NCBI GenBank assembly: GCA_001274695.2
Contig: LARU01000004.1
Location: forward strand, 248,001-312,000
DNA length: 64,000 bases
Direction: 5' to 3'
From: Azoarcus sp. PA01
Lineage (GTDB): Bacteria; Pseudomonadota; Gammaproteobacteria; Burkholderiales; Rhodocyclaceae
Made by a program: the position numbers and the translations under genes. Of this stretch, positions 45,601 to 54,800 are shown one piece after another. Each line of letters begins with the position of its first letter. Positions within the stretch are counted from its first letter, which is position 1. The notes below the pieces were generated by a model that had not been told where the DNA came from, did no database searches, and saw only the letters and a program-made list of their open reading frames with translations.

Positions 45601-46395
45601 CTCATGGGCAACCCGGCGCGGGCCATCCTGATGATGCAGCAGCTGAAGGCGATCGGGGTGAAGCTCGCGATCGACGATTTCGGCACGGGCTATTCGTCGC
45701 TCAGCGCACTCAAGCGCTTCCCCATCGATTACCTGAAAATCGACCGCGCCTTCGTCACCGACATCACGACCAATGCGAGCGATGCGGCGATCGCTGTATC
45801 GATCATCTCCCTCGCCCACAGCCTCAACTTGCGCGTGATCGCCGAAGGGGTCGAAACGGAAGGGCAAGTGCTCTACCTGCGCGGCCGCGGGTGCGACGAG
45901 ATGCAGGGTTATCATTTTTCCCCGCCGGTCGCCCCCGAGGCGTTGGCGACGCTGATCCGGGATCACCAGCGGCTGGTTTTCCCGATGCAGATCGACCGGC
46001 CCGACCGCACGTTGCTGCTGGTCGACGACGAGCCGTCGATCCAGTCGGCGCTGCGCCGCGTCCTGCGCAACGAAGGCTACATCCTGCTGTTCGCCGGCAA
46101 CGCCGCCGAAGCTCTCGATCTGCTTGCAAAGCACGCCGTCGGGGTCGTGATGTCGGACTTCCGGATACCCGGGATGGATGGCATCCAGCTGCTCGACAGG
46201 GTGAAAACCCTGTATCCGGACACCGTGCGCCTGGTCCTCTCCGGCTATTCCGATATCGGCACCATCACCAACGCGATCAACCGCGGCTCGATTTTCCGCT
46301 TCCTGCACAAACCGTGGGACGACCGTGAACTGCTGCAGTCGGTGCGCGACGCGTTCGAGCGTTTCGACCGCCGCAAGAATACGGCCGCTGCCTGA
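42658..46395 (+). CDS. Cache-HAMP-GAF-PAS-GGDEF-EAL protein with C-terminal receiver domain
   Basis: The 1245-residue protein contains in order: a membrane helix (10-28), a periplasmic dCache-like sensor (about 30-285), a second helix (about 289-310), HAMP, GAF (about 385-545), PAS (about 555-680), GGDEF (about 685-850), EAL (about 865-1105) and a receiver domain (about 1120-1240). The GGDEF signature reads ASDEF, so cyclase activity is doubtful. EAL residues are intact (SEALCRWRHPE, DDFGTGYSSLSALKRFPIDY), so c-di-GMP breakdown is likely. The receiver has VLMSDFRIPGMDG-type Asp (VGVVMSDFRIPGMDG) and ends KPWDDREL like the HD-type regulator at 48209. Confidence 0.92.
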   Translation: MIGQWLSRMHVRLLLLILITALPALAIIVNTGLEQRREASAAAEKMVLLTARQIATRQRDMVSHLHRLLEGLARSPEVRQLNSGGECSAWLEKLVRLHELYAEVFVAGLDGRITCRSQSFSHTVDISDRSYFRRVLERRDFAMGDYQNSRFDGQPVVISAHPVFDDDDEITAVVGVGVTPAAFATLLRETTLPDGSVVTIVDKQGVILARLPDPTGLAGSTIPELSQFKAAITHAGDLLVESVWLDGMSRIAAIAPVLSRFGDLYVRVGIPSAMVENAGARVARHNLLLLAGAAVPLLLLGWFVAQRLVLRPLQDLTETARRLGEGDLQARTRLPPGSGELGDLARTLDRMAEGIGQSVARIETTERELRRSNRALRVLNEVTRAVAQADDEIQLMELICSAAVDAGGYRMTWVGVVAHDIGNCVRPVAWAGHEAGFLEVVKETRNASDSAVCPSSIALANRRTCIVRDIANDGRFEAWREDAVQRGYVAIISVPLVADRAFGVLTVLTGEAGAFDAEETRLLENAARELAFGIVALRRRAAHEKAEAAVQLRNRAIEASHNGLLIYRYASPAGIVSANPALLRLLGMDEAQLIAMDLPTLGRQGFDADGWERLGALVTARQAGEVPLSLIRASGDVCWLDSSVTLVGDDATGIDHAVIEFRDVTERHRYQEQLAYQANHDSLTGLPNRNLLGDRLQQSLALAARNPSTCFVLWVDIDRFQVVHDSFGNEIANDTLVVISQRLVAAAKDCSTIARVASDEFVLITEELPNQQAVVSLAGRLLEALRAPISAGGEELWLTASIGIAAMARTELNVDTLLRNANVALFRAKEMGRDTFCFYETDLNVRTAPRLRLELALRRGIEQDELFLAYQPKVDLLTGEVVGSEALCRWRHPELGLISPGEFIPIAEESGLILPIGRWVLETACAQARRWIDAGIDYRRIAVNVSPLQFFRDDLVADVAALLSRYRLEPASLMLEITESALMGNPARAILMMQQLKAIGVKLAIDDFGTGYSSLSALKRFPIDYLKIDRAFVTDITTNASDAAIAVSIISLAHSLNLRVIAEGVETEGQVLYLRGRGCDEMQGYHFSPPVAPEALATLIRDHQRLVFPMQIDRPDRTLLLVDDEPSIQSALRRVLRNEGYILLFAGNAAEALDLLAKHAVGVVMSDFRIPGMDGIQLLDRVKTLYPDTVRLVLSGYSDIGTITNAINRGSIFRFLHKPWDDRELLQSVRDAFERFDRRKNTAAA

Positions 46396-46420
46396 GCGGC
46401 AAAGCCTGCAGTGAATCGGG

Positions 46421-46867
46421 CTAGGATTTCTCTGCAGTGCGTGCCACGGGGCGGAGAATGCGGCTCGGTTTGCCGTGCAAGACGTTGAGCAATTCCGCAC
46501 GCGCCTGCGTGTGTTCGAGCCCCCGGGCCACCAGCGAGTCGACCAGCGCGCCGAAACGTTCGCGGCGCCGCAGCCCCGCCTCGCTGGTGTCGCGGCGATT
46601 GTTGAAGCAGTCCATCAGCGTCGAGCCGCAGACGCAATTGCGGAAGAGCTCGAGGATCACCTGCCCGTCGTCGTCCGTCGTCTGCTTGAGACCGCTCCGC
46701 CCGGGGCCGACACGCTGCGTTTGGGCGACGTAATCGTCCACGTCCCGATAGCTTCGGCCGCACAGGGCACAGTGCTTCGGAAACGCGCCTGCGGCGACCG
46801 CCTGCAGGCCGGCGTCCAGTTCGGCGTCGACAGCGACCATATCGCCCGGATCCGCTTGTTTCGTCAT
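46421..46867 (-). CDS. Unknown protein with two Cys pairs
   Basis: About 148 residues. CALCG near residue 34 and CVCG near residue 78 could form a zinc ribbon or bind another metal. The remainder is helical and charged, with no signal or membrane segment. ATG 46867 is preceded by GGGGTAG. It ends 26 bases from the convergent EAL gene. No family is recognised; its position beside the kinase and HD-type regulator hints at a signalling link only. Confidence 0.65.
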   Translation of the reverse strand: MTKQADPGDMVAVDAELDAGLQAVAAGAFPKHCALCGRSYRDVDDYVAQTQRVGPGRSGLKQTTDDDGQVILELFRNCVCGSTLMDCFNNRRDTSEAGLRRRERFGALVDSLVARGLEHTQARAELLNVLHGKPSRILRPVARTAEKS

Positions 46868-47001
46868 GTCTACCCCGAACGCGGTGCTTGTTTTCGGCGG
46901 CATGTTATGAAGAATGGGCCATTCTTCGCAAGAGCGAATCGGCTGCGCACCAGGTCAGGCCCCGGGAAAATATCCGGATGCGCAACAGCTGCCGGCGTCG
47001 C

Positions 47002-48153
47002 TCAGGTCTTGCTGCCTGCCGCGCCCGCGTCACGAACGCGCAGCGGCAACAGGATGCGGAACGTCGTGCCCCTGCCGGGCTGACTGCGGATTTCGATCCG
47101 CCCGTCATGGCGCCTGACGATATCCGCGGAAATCGACAGGCCGAGCCCAGTCCCTTTTCCGACCGGCTTGGTCGTGAAGAACGGTTCGAAAATGCGCTGC
47201 TGCACTTCGGGCGGCATCCCTTTGCCGGTATCCGCAATCTCCACCCACGCGTATCCGTCCATCGTGCCGCTGCGCAACGTGATCGTCCCCGAGGTTTCAA
47301 TGGCCTGCGCGGCGTTGACCAGCAGATTCATGAACACCTGGTTCATCTGGGCGGGAATGCAGCGTACCGGAGGCAAGTCGTCGAGTTCCCGCACCACCTC
47401 CGCCTTGTACTTGATTTCGTTCCACACGATATTGAGCGTGCTCTCGAGGCCGCGGTTGAGATCGGCGTCCTGCCACTCGCCTTCGTCGGCGTGCGAAAAG
47501 TCCTTGAGGTCGGCGACGATGTGCCTGATCCGCGCCAGCCCGTCGAGCGATTCGCGCAGCAGATCGGGGATGTCGGCGCGCAAGTAGTCGATCTCCGCGA
47601 TCGTGCGCGCTTTTTGCACGGCCGTACGCGCCGGGTGATCGGCAGGCAGTTCGATTTCGAGACGCTCGTACGCGTCGATGAGGCTGAACAGGCGATTCAC
47701 GTACAAGGTCAGCGAACCGAGATTGGAACTCACGAATCCGACCGGATTGTTGATCTCGTGAGCAACTCCTGCGGCCAGCTGTCCCACCGCCGCCAACTTC
47801 TCCGACTGCAGCAGCTGGTTCTGCGTGTGTTCGACGCGCGTCGCCGCTTCTGCCAGCACCCGCCGTTCGCGCTCGCGTTCGCCCGCGTGCTCCGCAAGCT
47901 GCGCGTCGAGCTGCTCGTTGGCCACGGCGAGCGCCTGGCATCGCTCGGCGAGCAGGCCGACAAGTCCGGTCAAATGCGCTTCGGTTTCGGTTTCGGCCGC
48001 GTCTTTGCCCTGGGGATCGCCCGCGCCCCGGCCGCGCTGCAGCGCGAGGGCCTCGATCCGGGCGACCGCTTCGCTGACCCGCTCGTCCGCCCGGGCAATT
48101 GCGCCGAGTTCGTCACCCCAAGCACCCGCTGTCATCGGCCCTGCTCCTGCCAC
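47002..48153 (-). CDS. Cytoplasmic sensor histidine kinase
   Basis: The 383-residue protein has no membrane helix. A coiled coil (about 70-115) leads into the H-box GVAHEINNPVGFV (His near 135). The N-box is NLLVNAAQAIE, the G1-box DTGKGMPPE, and the F/G2 region EPFFTTKPVGKGTGLGLS. It follows the HD-type response regulator gene with a 55-base gap on the same strand. Both that regulator and the EAL protein carry closely similar receiver domains, so it may phosphorylate both. The start could also be ATG 48135. Confidence 0.88.
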   Translation of the reverse strand: MAGAGPMTAGAWGDELGAIARADERVSEAVARIEALALQRGRGAGDPQGKDAAETETEAHLTGLVGLLAERCQALAVANEQLDAQLAEHAGERERERRVLAEAATRVEHTQNQLLQSEKLAAVGQLAAGVAHEINNPVGFVSSNLGSLTLYVNRLFSLIDAYERLEIELPADHPARTAVQKARTIAEIDYLRADIPDLLRESLDGLARIRHIVADLKDFSHADEGEWQDADLNRGLESTLNIVWNEIKYKAEVVRELDDLPPVRCIPAQMNQVFMNLLVNAAQAIETSGTITLRSGTMDGYAWVEIADTGKGMPPEVQQRIFEPFFTTKPVGKGTGLGLSISADIVRRHDGRIEIRSQPGRGTTFRILLPLRVRDAGAAGSKT

Positions 48154-48208
48154 CCGGATTCCGGCATCCGGACTGTCCCTCCAGGGCCGGTCGCATTATG
48201 TCGCGACA

Positions 48209-49519
48209 TCACAGTTTGTCGCGGCGGACGCGCAGCGTCAGCGCGATGCCTTCGCGGCGCGCGTAATCCTGGATCTGCCGCACCAGCGAGGCGTCGAGGA
48301 CATACTCGGCCGCGAGCAGCAGTGTGCCGTCGCGCCCGACGAGGTCACGTGCGAGGACCATTCCGACCTGGAGGTTGAGCGCCGACACCGCGACATCCCG
48401 GGCAGGCGGTTCCTGTGCCACTCCGCCGAGCATCTCGACGAGCGCATCCACCACCTGCGGATCGTAGCGCCGGTTGCGCGACTGCACGAGCATCGCTTTC
48501 GCCTCATCCGCGCTCAGCCGGTTCTCCGCCAGCGTGCCGGCCTGCAGTCCGTCGAAGTCATTGACGACCGACAGGATGCGCGCGCCCAGCGGAATCGCGA
48601 GCCCCTGCAGACCGTCGGGAAAGCCCTGTCCGTCGAAACGTTCGTGGTGCGAGCGCACGATGCGTGCGGCTTCCTTCAGCTCGTCGAGCGGCATCAGCGC
48701 GGATTCGCCGGCGATCGCGTGCTTGCGATACTGCCCCATTTCGTCGCCGTTCATTTTCGAGACAGGCTTTGCGAGCAGCGTGTCGGAGAAACCGATCTTG
48801 CCGATATCGTGCAGCAGTCCGGCAAGGAAGATGTCCTGCTGGCTCTTGGTGTCGATGTCAAGGCGGGCGGCGAGCCTGCGGGCGAGATCGGCAACGCGGC
48901 GTGAATGCCCCGCGACCCCGCCTCCGCGCAATTCCATCAGACCGGAGAAAGTCTTGATCGAGACCAGGAAGTTCTGCTTGAGCCGCTCGTTCGCCTGCTT
49001 GAGCGAGTCGTTCGTCTGTTCGACGGCGGCCGTGCGTTCCTGGACCTTGCGCTCGAGGTCGGTGTTGAGTTCCTTCAGTTCATCGTTCTGCTGCTGCGTC
49101 AGTGTCTGCAGCCGCGTGTTTTCCGCCTGCAGGCGCTGACGGTCGAGCGCATCGCGAATGATCAGCGTGAGATCGTTGTCGTCCCACGGCTTGGCAATGT
49201 AGCGGTAGATCTCGCCGCGATTGATCGCGTCGATCGTCGAGGTGACGTCGGCATAGCCGGTGAGCAGCACGCGCGTCACCTGCGGCCAGCGGTTGCGCAC
49301 GTGTTCGAGGAACTCGGCACCGTCCATTTCGGGCATGCGCATGTCGGAGATCACGAGGTCGATGCGCTCCCGCTCGAGAATCTCCAGGCCCGCCCTGCCA
49401 CTCTCGGCAAGATGCACTTTGTAGCCGGACGGCCGCAGCAATCGCCGGAGCGAAGAAAGGATGCTTGCCTCGTCGTCGACGAGCAGCAGGCTCGGTGCGC
49501 TGTCAGTGATCTCGGTCAT
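48209..49519 (-). CDS. HD-GYP-type response regulator (RpfG-like, GFP variant)
   Basis: The 436-residue protein has a receiver domain with Asp in LVISDMRMPEMDG, a coiled-coil linker (about 130-190), and an HD domain with HSRRV, LLHDIGKIGF and HHERFDGQGFPDGL. The GYP triplet is GFP. Residues after the HD domain form an extra 80-residue segment. HD-GYP proteins hydrolyse c-di-GMP; activity of the GFP form is not certain. ATG 49519 was chosen over 49594, which lies in low-quality upstream sequence. It is the likely partner of the adjacent kinase. Confidence 0.88.
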   Translation of the reverse strand: MTEITDSAPSLLLVDDEASILSSLRRLLRPSGYKVHLAESGRAGLEILERERIDLVISDMRMPEMDGAEFLEHVRNRWPQVTRVLLTGYADVTSTIDAINRGEIYRYIAKPWDDNDLTLIIRDALDRQRLQAENTRLQTLTQQQNDELKELNTDLERKVQERTAAVEQTNDSLKQANERLKQNFLVSIKTFSGLMELRGGGVAGHSRRVADLARRLAARLDIDTKSQQDIFLAGLLHDIGKIGFSDTLLAKPVSKMNGDEMGQYRKHAIAGESALMPLDELKEAARIVRSHHERFDGQGFPDGLQGLAIPLGARILSVVNDFDGLQAGTLAENRLSADEAKAMLVQSRNRRYDPQVVDALVEMLGGVAQEPPARDVAVSALNLQVGMVLARDLVGRDGTLLLAAEYVLDASLVRQIQDYARREGIALTLRVRRDKL

Positions 49520-49787
49520 CGGCTTCGTTGGGTGTCTCGCCTCGCCGCAAGGCTTGCAAGGCTGGGCTGGAGCGCGATTATACCCCGTCGTCAAGCGCGC
49601 GAACCCGGGCCGCTGTCACGCTTTTGCCAGCACTGCGCGGCGAGGCGTTGCGGCTGTTCCGGTCGAACAAGTTGTCGTCTGTAGCTGTATGCGAATCACG
49701 GATCGCGGGACAATTCACTGGTTAGCCGGCGCAGGATGTTCGAAAAAAACGCCTTCGCCTGTCCCGCTCGTCACCGAGGTCCGCATC

Positions 49788-50381
49788 GTGAATTCCGCCG
49801 CAACGTTTCCGCTGCATGCGTCAGTGCCGGGCCGAATCCCCGGCAACAAGGCCATCTGGGTAGGCATCTACTGCGAAGTCACCGAGTTCGCCCTGATGTT
49901 CCTGGTATATTTCATCGCGCGCGCGCACCACCCCGGCAGCTTCAGTGGCGGCCCCGCGCAGTTGTCGCTGCTCGCCGGCACCGCCTATACCGTCGCGCTG
50001 TTGACCAGCGGGTACTGCGTCGCGCGTGCCCTCGTGGCGATGCGCGGGGCGCGCAGGCAGGCCTGCCTGCGCTGGCTCGCAGCGGCTTTCGTCATCGGCG
50101 CGATCTATCCGGTCGTCAAGTTTTTCGAAGTGCGCTGGAACCTCGCGAACGGGCTCGACGGCGATGCGGGCGTGTTCTTCGTGACTTACTACTACCTGAC
50201 CTTCAACCACCTCGTCCACGTGTTCTGGGGGCTGCTCGGGTTGCTGTGGGTCATGGTGCGTACCGGCGCCGGCAGCTATACCGCCGAGGAACACGACGGG
50301 CTCGAAGCGTTCGCGTGCTATTGGCACACGACCGACATCATCTGGCTGATGATCTTCCCGCTGTTTTACATGCTGCGCTGA
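49788..50381 (+). CDS. norE: NorE-like cytochrome c oxidase subunit III family protein
   Basis: The 197-residue protein has six to seven helices of the heme-copper oxidase subunit III family, with the shortened NorE form (KAIWVGIYCEVTEFALMFLVYF, FNHLVHVFWGLLGLLWV). Start GTG 49788 has GAGG eight bases upstream. NorE is not catalytic and is thought to support nitric oxide reductase. norCB genes are absent from the window, so this is an orphan pair with norF. Confidence 0.85.
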   Translation: MNSAATFPLHASVPGRIPGNKAIWVGIYCEVTEFALMFLVYFIARAHHPGSFSGGPAQLSLLAGTAYTVALLTSGYCVARALVAMRGARRQACLRWLAAAFVIGAIYPVVKFFEVRWNLANGLDGDAGVFFVTYYYLTFNHLVHVFWGLLGLLWVMVRTGAGSYTAEEHDGLEAFACYWHTTDIIWLMIFPLFYMLR

Positions 50382-50396
50382 CCGACGGAGCGAACG

Positions 50397-50687
50397 ATGA
50401 GCGAAACGCGGAAACTCGATCTCGCCTGGATCACGCTGGTCCTGCTCAGCATCGGCAGCGCCGGCGTCGGCGGCGCAGCAGACCCCGATCTCGGCGTGAC
50501 GGCGGTCATCGCCCTGGTGATGGGCGTCAAGGTGCGCATCGTCTGCACGTATTTCATGGAGCTGGACATGGCCTCACCCCGGATCCGCCGGTCGATGTAC
50601 GCGTTCTGCTACGGCATGCCGGCATTGGTCGTGCTGACCAGTATTTTTGGCGACGTCATCGCACGACTAACTGCGGTGCTCGTGTAG
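50397..50687 (+). CDS. norF: NorF-like subunit IV family protein
   Basis: The 96-residue protein has three hydrophobic helices and the segment GVKVRIVCTYFMELDMAS, typical of the small prokaryotic oxidase subunit IV / NorF proteins. GGAG precedes the ATG, and the gene follows norE by 15 bases. A role in NO reductase function is inferred from NorF in Paracoccus-type operons. Confidence 0.8.
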   Translation: MSETRKLDLAWITLVLLSIGSAGVGGAADPDLGVTAVIALVMGVKVRIVCTYFMELDMASPRIRRSMYAFCYGMPALVVLTSIFGDVIARLTAVLV

Positions 50688-50823
50688 CGCCGCGTTCGGC
50701 CTCGCGTTGTTCACGATGCCGGACGACGGCCCGCAGTGGGGTCGCTGTTTACGAGTTGGAGCGACTGTTCGAGCAGGATGCGGAGTGAGGCGCCGGCGAC
50801 AATGACGCACCATGCCGCCGCCG

Positions 50824-51285
50824 TTACGCGTCGGGTCGTCTCAGATGCTCGAGGAAGGACGCCGCGTTGACGATCGGACAGATGAAGTCCGCCGCCACCG
50901 CATGCAGGTCGGCATCGCCCGTCACGAGCCAAGCCGCGTCGCCGGCAATCGCCAGCTCGAGAAAGGGCAGGTCATGCGCGTCACGACAGGCCGGCGTGCG
51001 CGGCGGCGGATCAAGGATGGTGACCGTCTCGCAGAACGGCAGATAATCGGCGAGCAGTTCTTCCTGCTCGCCGGCGCCCAGTTTGAACTTGGGGTAAGTC
51101 AGCACCCGCACGAGCTCGGCCGCGGTGACGCGCGAGACCAGCGGCAGGAAGTCCCCACGCTGCCACGCCCTTCGCAGCGCACCGGGAACCCCGCCGCCGA
51201 AAACCAGCGCGGACAGCACCACGTTGGTGTCGAGCACCGCGCGCGGCACGGCGGCCGCCGAGTCCCGCCCCTCGATCTGCCCCAT
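50824..51285 (-). CDS. PIN-domain toxin
   Basis: The 153-residue protein has the PIN acidic residues: Asp in VLDTNVVLSAL, Glu in TAAELVRVL, Asp in CRDAHDLPFLELA and Asp in VTGDADLH. PIN toxins cut RNA. ATG 51285 stands two bases after the antitoxin stop, so the two are coupled. An upstream in-frame ATG falls inside the antitoxin gene and adds non-family residues. Confidence 0.85.
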   Translation of the reverse strand: MGQIEGRDSAAAVPRAVLDTNVVLSALVFGGGVPGALRRAWQRGDFLPLVSRVTAAELVRVLTYPKFKLGAGEQEELLADYLPFCETVTILDPPPRTPACRDAHDLPFLELAIAGDAAWLVTGDADLHAVAADFICPIVNAASFLEHLRRPDA

Positions 51286-51287
51286 CG

Positions 51288-51533
51288 TCACTGCTTGCCG
51301 CGCGGCGAATCGACGCTCGCGCGCGCCCACGCGACGGCATCGGCCACATCCTGCTCCGTAAGGTCGAGCTCGGCGAGCTTGGCGCGCACCGCGTCGGCAC
51401 GCTGAATGCGTACAGGCGTGAGGATGATCTGGCCATTGCGGGCTTCCACCTCGAAGTAAGGGCCGGCACCGACCGCCTCGGTCACGCTCTTCGGAAGGGT
51501 GAGCTGGTTCTTGGAAGTCATTTTGGCGAGCAT
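51288..51533 (-). CDS. AbrB/MazE-type antitoxin
   Basis: The 81-residue protein opens with the swapped-hairpin DNA-binding motif SKNQLTLPKSVTEAVGAG, typical of AbrB-family antitoxins, followed by a helical tail rich in Ala, Asp and Glu that would bind the toxin. It precedes the PIN gene by two bases. Either ATG 51533 or ATG 51521 could be the start. A palindrome lies just upstream. Confidence 0.85.
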   Translation of the reverse strand: MLAKMTSKNQLTLPKSVTEAVGAGPYFEVEARNGQIILTPVRIQRADAVRAKLAELDLTEQDVADAVAWARASVDSPRGKQ

Positions 51534-51548
51534 CTCGGCAACCCCGTA

Positions 51549-51565
51549 AGTAAGATTTCCTTACT
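51549..51565 (-). promoter_or_regulatory. Probable operator of the AbrB/PIN toxin-antitoxin pair
   Basis: AGTAAG-ATTTC-CTTACT is a perfect 6-base inverted repeat with a 5-base spacer, 16 bases before the antitoxin ATG. This size and place suit autorepression by an AbrB-type antitoxin. Confidence 0.55.
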
Positions 51566-51839
51566 CTATCGCTGTGCGTGAATCATTTCAATGCGCTTGA
51601 CGGTGCCGATACGGCCCTGACGTCACGTCTTCGCGAATCGCAAAGTCCGGTGCCTTCGAGGTGACCGGTCACGCGGCAACCGCCGCATCGTATGGGATCC
51701 AGCGCATCTGGCGCGATTGCGGTATGCCGTCAGGGGGTCACCGGCTCGTCATATGGGATACTCCCGCCGCGCCATGACAAAGCACTCAACGCTCGAATCG
51801 CTGCAATAGTGCGACGACGTCGCCAACCACGGACACTGC

Positions 51840-54800
51840 ATGAGCTCCCTGCCCAATGGACTGTACGACCGGCTTATCGACAGCGACCTCCGGGCGCTTC
51901 TCGGGGATCTCCTGATCAGCGGGAGCGCGAGCATCGAGCAACTCCCGCCGGCACAGCGCCGTCACCGGCTCGCGGCGGAGATCGCACGCCTTCTTCCGGA
52001 GCTGCTCGACGCCGTCAGCGAATCGGACGGCCAGGACAACAGCGAAGGGCGCGAACTCGAACTGATCAACCAGCTGCTGGCCATGATTCGGCGCCGCGGC
52101 GTCGAAACTCCGGAATGGCAGCCGCCGATCTCGACACTGCGCGCAATCCATCGCAACGGGACAGCCCCACCTCCCCCGCCGACAGGCCTTACCGCCCCTT
52201 GGCTCTTTACCGCCGGCCGGGCGGAGCCATCCCTGTTCGCGGAATTGCGCGCCGAGCTGGCCTCTGCAGACCGCGTGGACATCCTCGTGAGCTTCATCAC
52301 CTGGAGCGGCCTGCGGAAAATCTGGGACGTGCTCGAATCGATCACCGTCGTCGGCGGAGACGGACAACCGCGCACCCGGGTGCGGGTGATCACGACAACC
52401 TATACCGGCGCCACCGAGGCACGCGCGGTCGAAGCCCTCGCGAAGTTGCCCGGCGTCGATCTGCGAGTCTCGCTCGACGGCCGCCGCAGCCGGCTGCATG
52501 CCAAAGCGTGGCTCTTTCATCGCCGGAGCGGCTTTGGCACGGCATTCGTCGGCAGCGCCAATCTGTCGGCTGCGGCCCTGGTGGGCGGCATCGAATGGAC
52601 GGTGAAGTTCACCCAGACCGGTCAGGCGGACCTCCACGCCGCAGCCGAAGCGCACTTCGAGACCCTGTGGAACGATCCCGAGTTTCAACACTTCGACGTC
52701 AGCGACGACACCCAGGGTAGCCGCCTGCGCGCGGCGCTCGCCGAAGCCAGGGGCGCACCGGGCCGCTCGGGCGTCATCGCGCTACCGACCTGGTTCGACC
52801 TGCAGCCGAAAGCCTACCAGCAGGCGATGCTCGATCGCCTCGCCGCCGAGCGACGAAACGGCCGCACCCGAAATCTATTGGTTGCAGCCACAGGCACCGG
52901 CAAAACCGTGGTCGCCGCCTTCGACTACAAGCGCATTTCCGACGAACTCGGCGGCCCGCCTCGCCTGTTGTTCGTCGCACACCGCGTGGAGATCCTGGCC
53001 CAGGCGCTGGCGACCTACCGCCAAGTTCTGCGCAGGCCGCACTTTGGCGAGATCCTCGCCGACGGCTATCGCCCCGAATCGCACGATCACCTTTTCGCGA
53101 CGATACAAAGCGCGCTCTCCAATTGCCTGCTCGAGCAGTTCGGCGTCCACCACTGGCATGCGATGGTGATCGACGAGTGCCACCATCTCCCGGCGCAGTC
53201 CTTTGCCGCCTTCGCCAGGACCGTCAATCCTCAGGTGCTGCTCGGCCTCACCGCCACCCCGGAACGCGCCGACGGCCAGCCGATCGCCGAGTTTTTCCAG
53301 CAGCGCCCCGATGGCAGTCCCGCCGTCGAGTTGCGGCTTTGGGATGCCCTGGAGCAACAACTTCTCGCGCCGTTCGAGTACTACGCGACACAGGATGACA
53401 GCGACTTCCGCGCCGTCCCCTGGGGCAACACGGCAGCCGAGCTCGCCCAACTGAGCCAGATCCTCACCGGCGACCACGTTCGCGCGCGACTCGTCTGCAA
53501 CGCCATCGACCACTACGTCGCCCATCCCGGCGCCATGAAGGCGATCGCGTTCTGCGTAGACATTGCGCACGCCAGCTTCATGGCTGCCGCATTCTGCGCC
53601 GTCGGCTGGAAGGCCTTCGCCGTCACCAGTCAGACCGCGCGTGCGGAGCGCGACACCGCGCCAGCAAGACTCGCCGCCGGCGAAGTGCAGATCATCTGCA
53701 CCTGCGACCTCTACAACGAAGGCGTCGACATCCCCGAGGCGAACACCCTGCTCTTCCTGCGCCCAACGCAGAGCGCCGTGGTATTCCAGCAGCAACTCGG
53801 CCGCGGGCTGCGCCTTGCCGATGGCAAGGACAGCTGTCTCGTGCTCGATTTCGTCGGTCGCGTGCGCGACGATTTCCGCTTCGACCGCTTGTACCAATCC
53901 ATAACGGGGCTTACCCGGCGCCAGCTCACCGAGGAAATCGACGACGGTTTCACGTCGCTGCCGCCGGGCGTCCACATCCAGTTCGATCGCGTTGCGCGTC
54001 AGCGCGTCCTCGAATCGCTGCGGCACATCGCGAACCAGACGTGGCCAAGGCTCACCGGCGAGCTGCGCGCCTACGCGATTGGACGCAATCCCGCGGAGAT
54101 CCGGCTGAACCACTTTCTCAACGACCAGTGCGTCGAACTCGAGGACGTGTACCGGAACCGGTGCTGGACCGCCCTGCGCCGCTCCGCCGGACTGGAATCA
54201 GGCGCACTTGGCGATGACGAGGAATACCTGACAAAGCGCATCAGCGCGCTCATTTACGTCAACGACTCGCGGCGCCTGAACGTAATGCGCCTCGTCGCCG
54301 ACCAGGGCGCAGCGTGCTGGCCGACGCTCGACTCCACTCAGCAGCGGATCGTGCAGATGCTCGCCTACCAGCTCTATGCCAACCGCAGCGACCTGATGGA
54401 CGGGCCGCAATTCCTCGCCCGCCTCGACCGTACGCCGCTGCTGCGCAGGGAACTGGCCGAATTCGTCGACTGCCTCGAACAACGCAACGACCTCGACGAC
54501 AGGCCGTGCGCCGGGATGCCCGACCAATGGCCGCTGGTGCTGCACGGCGCCTATAGCCGCGCGGAGATCCTGACAGCTATTGGTTGGCTCAACCCGGACC
54601 GACGCCCGCCGTCGCAGTCAGGCGTGATCCCGCTCCCCGCGGAAAAGATCGAGCTTCTGCTCGTCACCCTGGACAAGCGCGAGGGCTTCCACGAACGGAT
54701 CGCCTACCACGACTACGCGATCAGCCCGACGCTCTTCCACTGGCAATCCCAGAACTCGGCTGGTCCGCACACCATGGCGGGCAAACGCTACGCAGAGAGC

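Noticed and set aside
49668..49706. FNR-like half sites before norE
   Set aside because: Only one half resembles the consensus and the spacing is wrong, unlike the four better boxes elsewhere.
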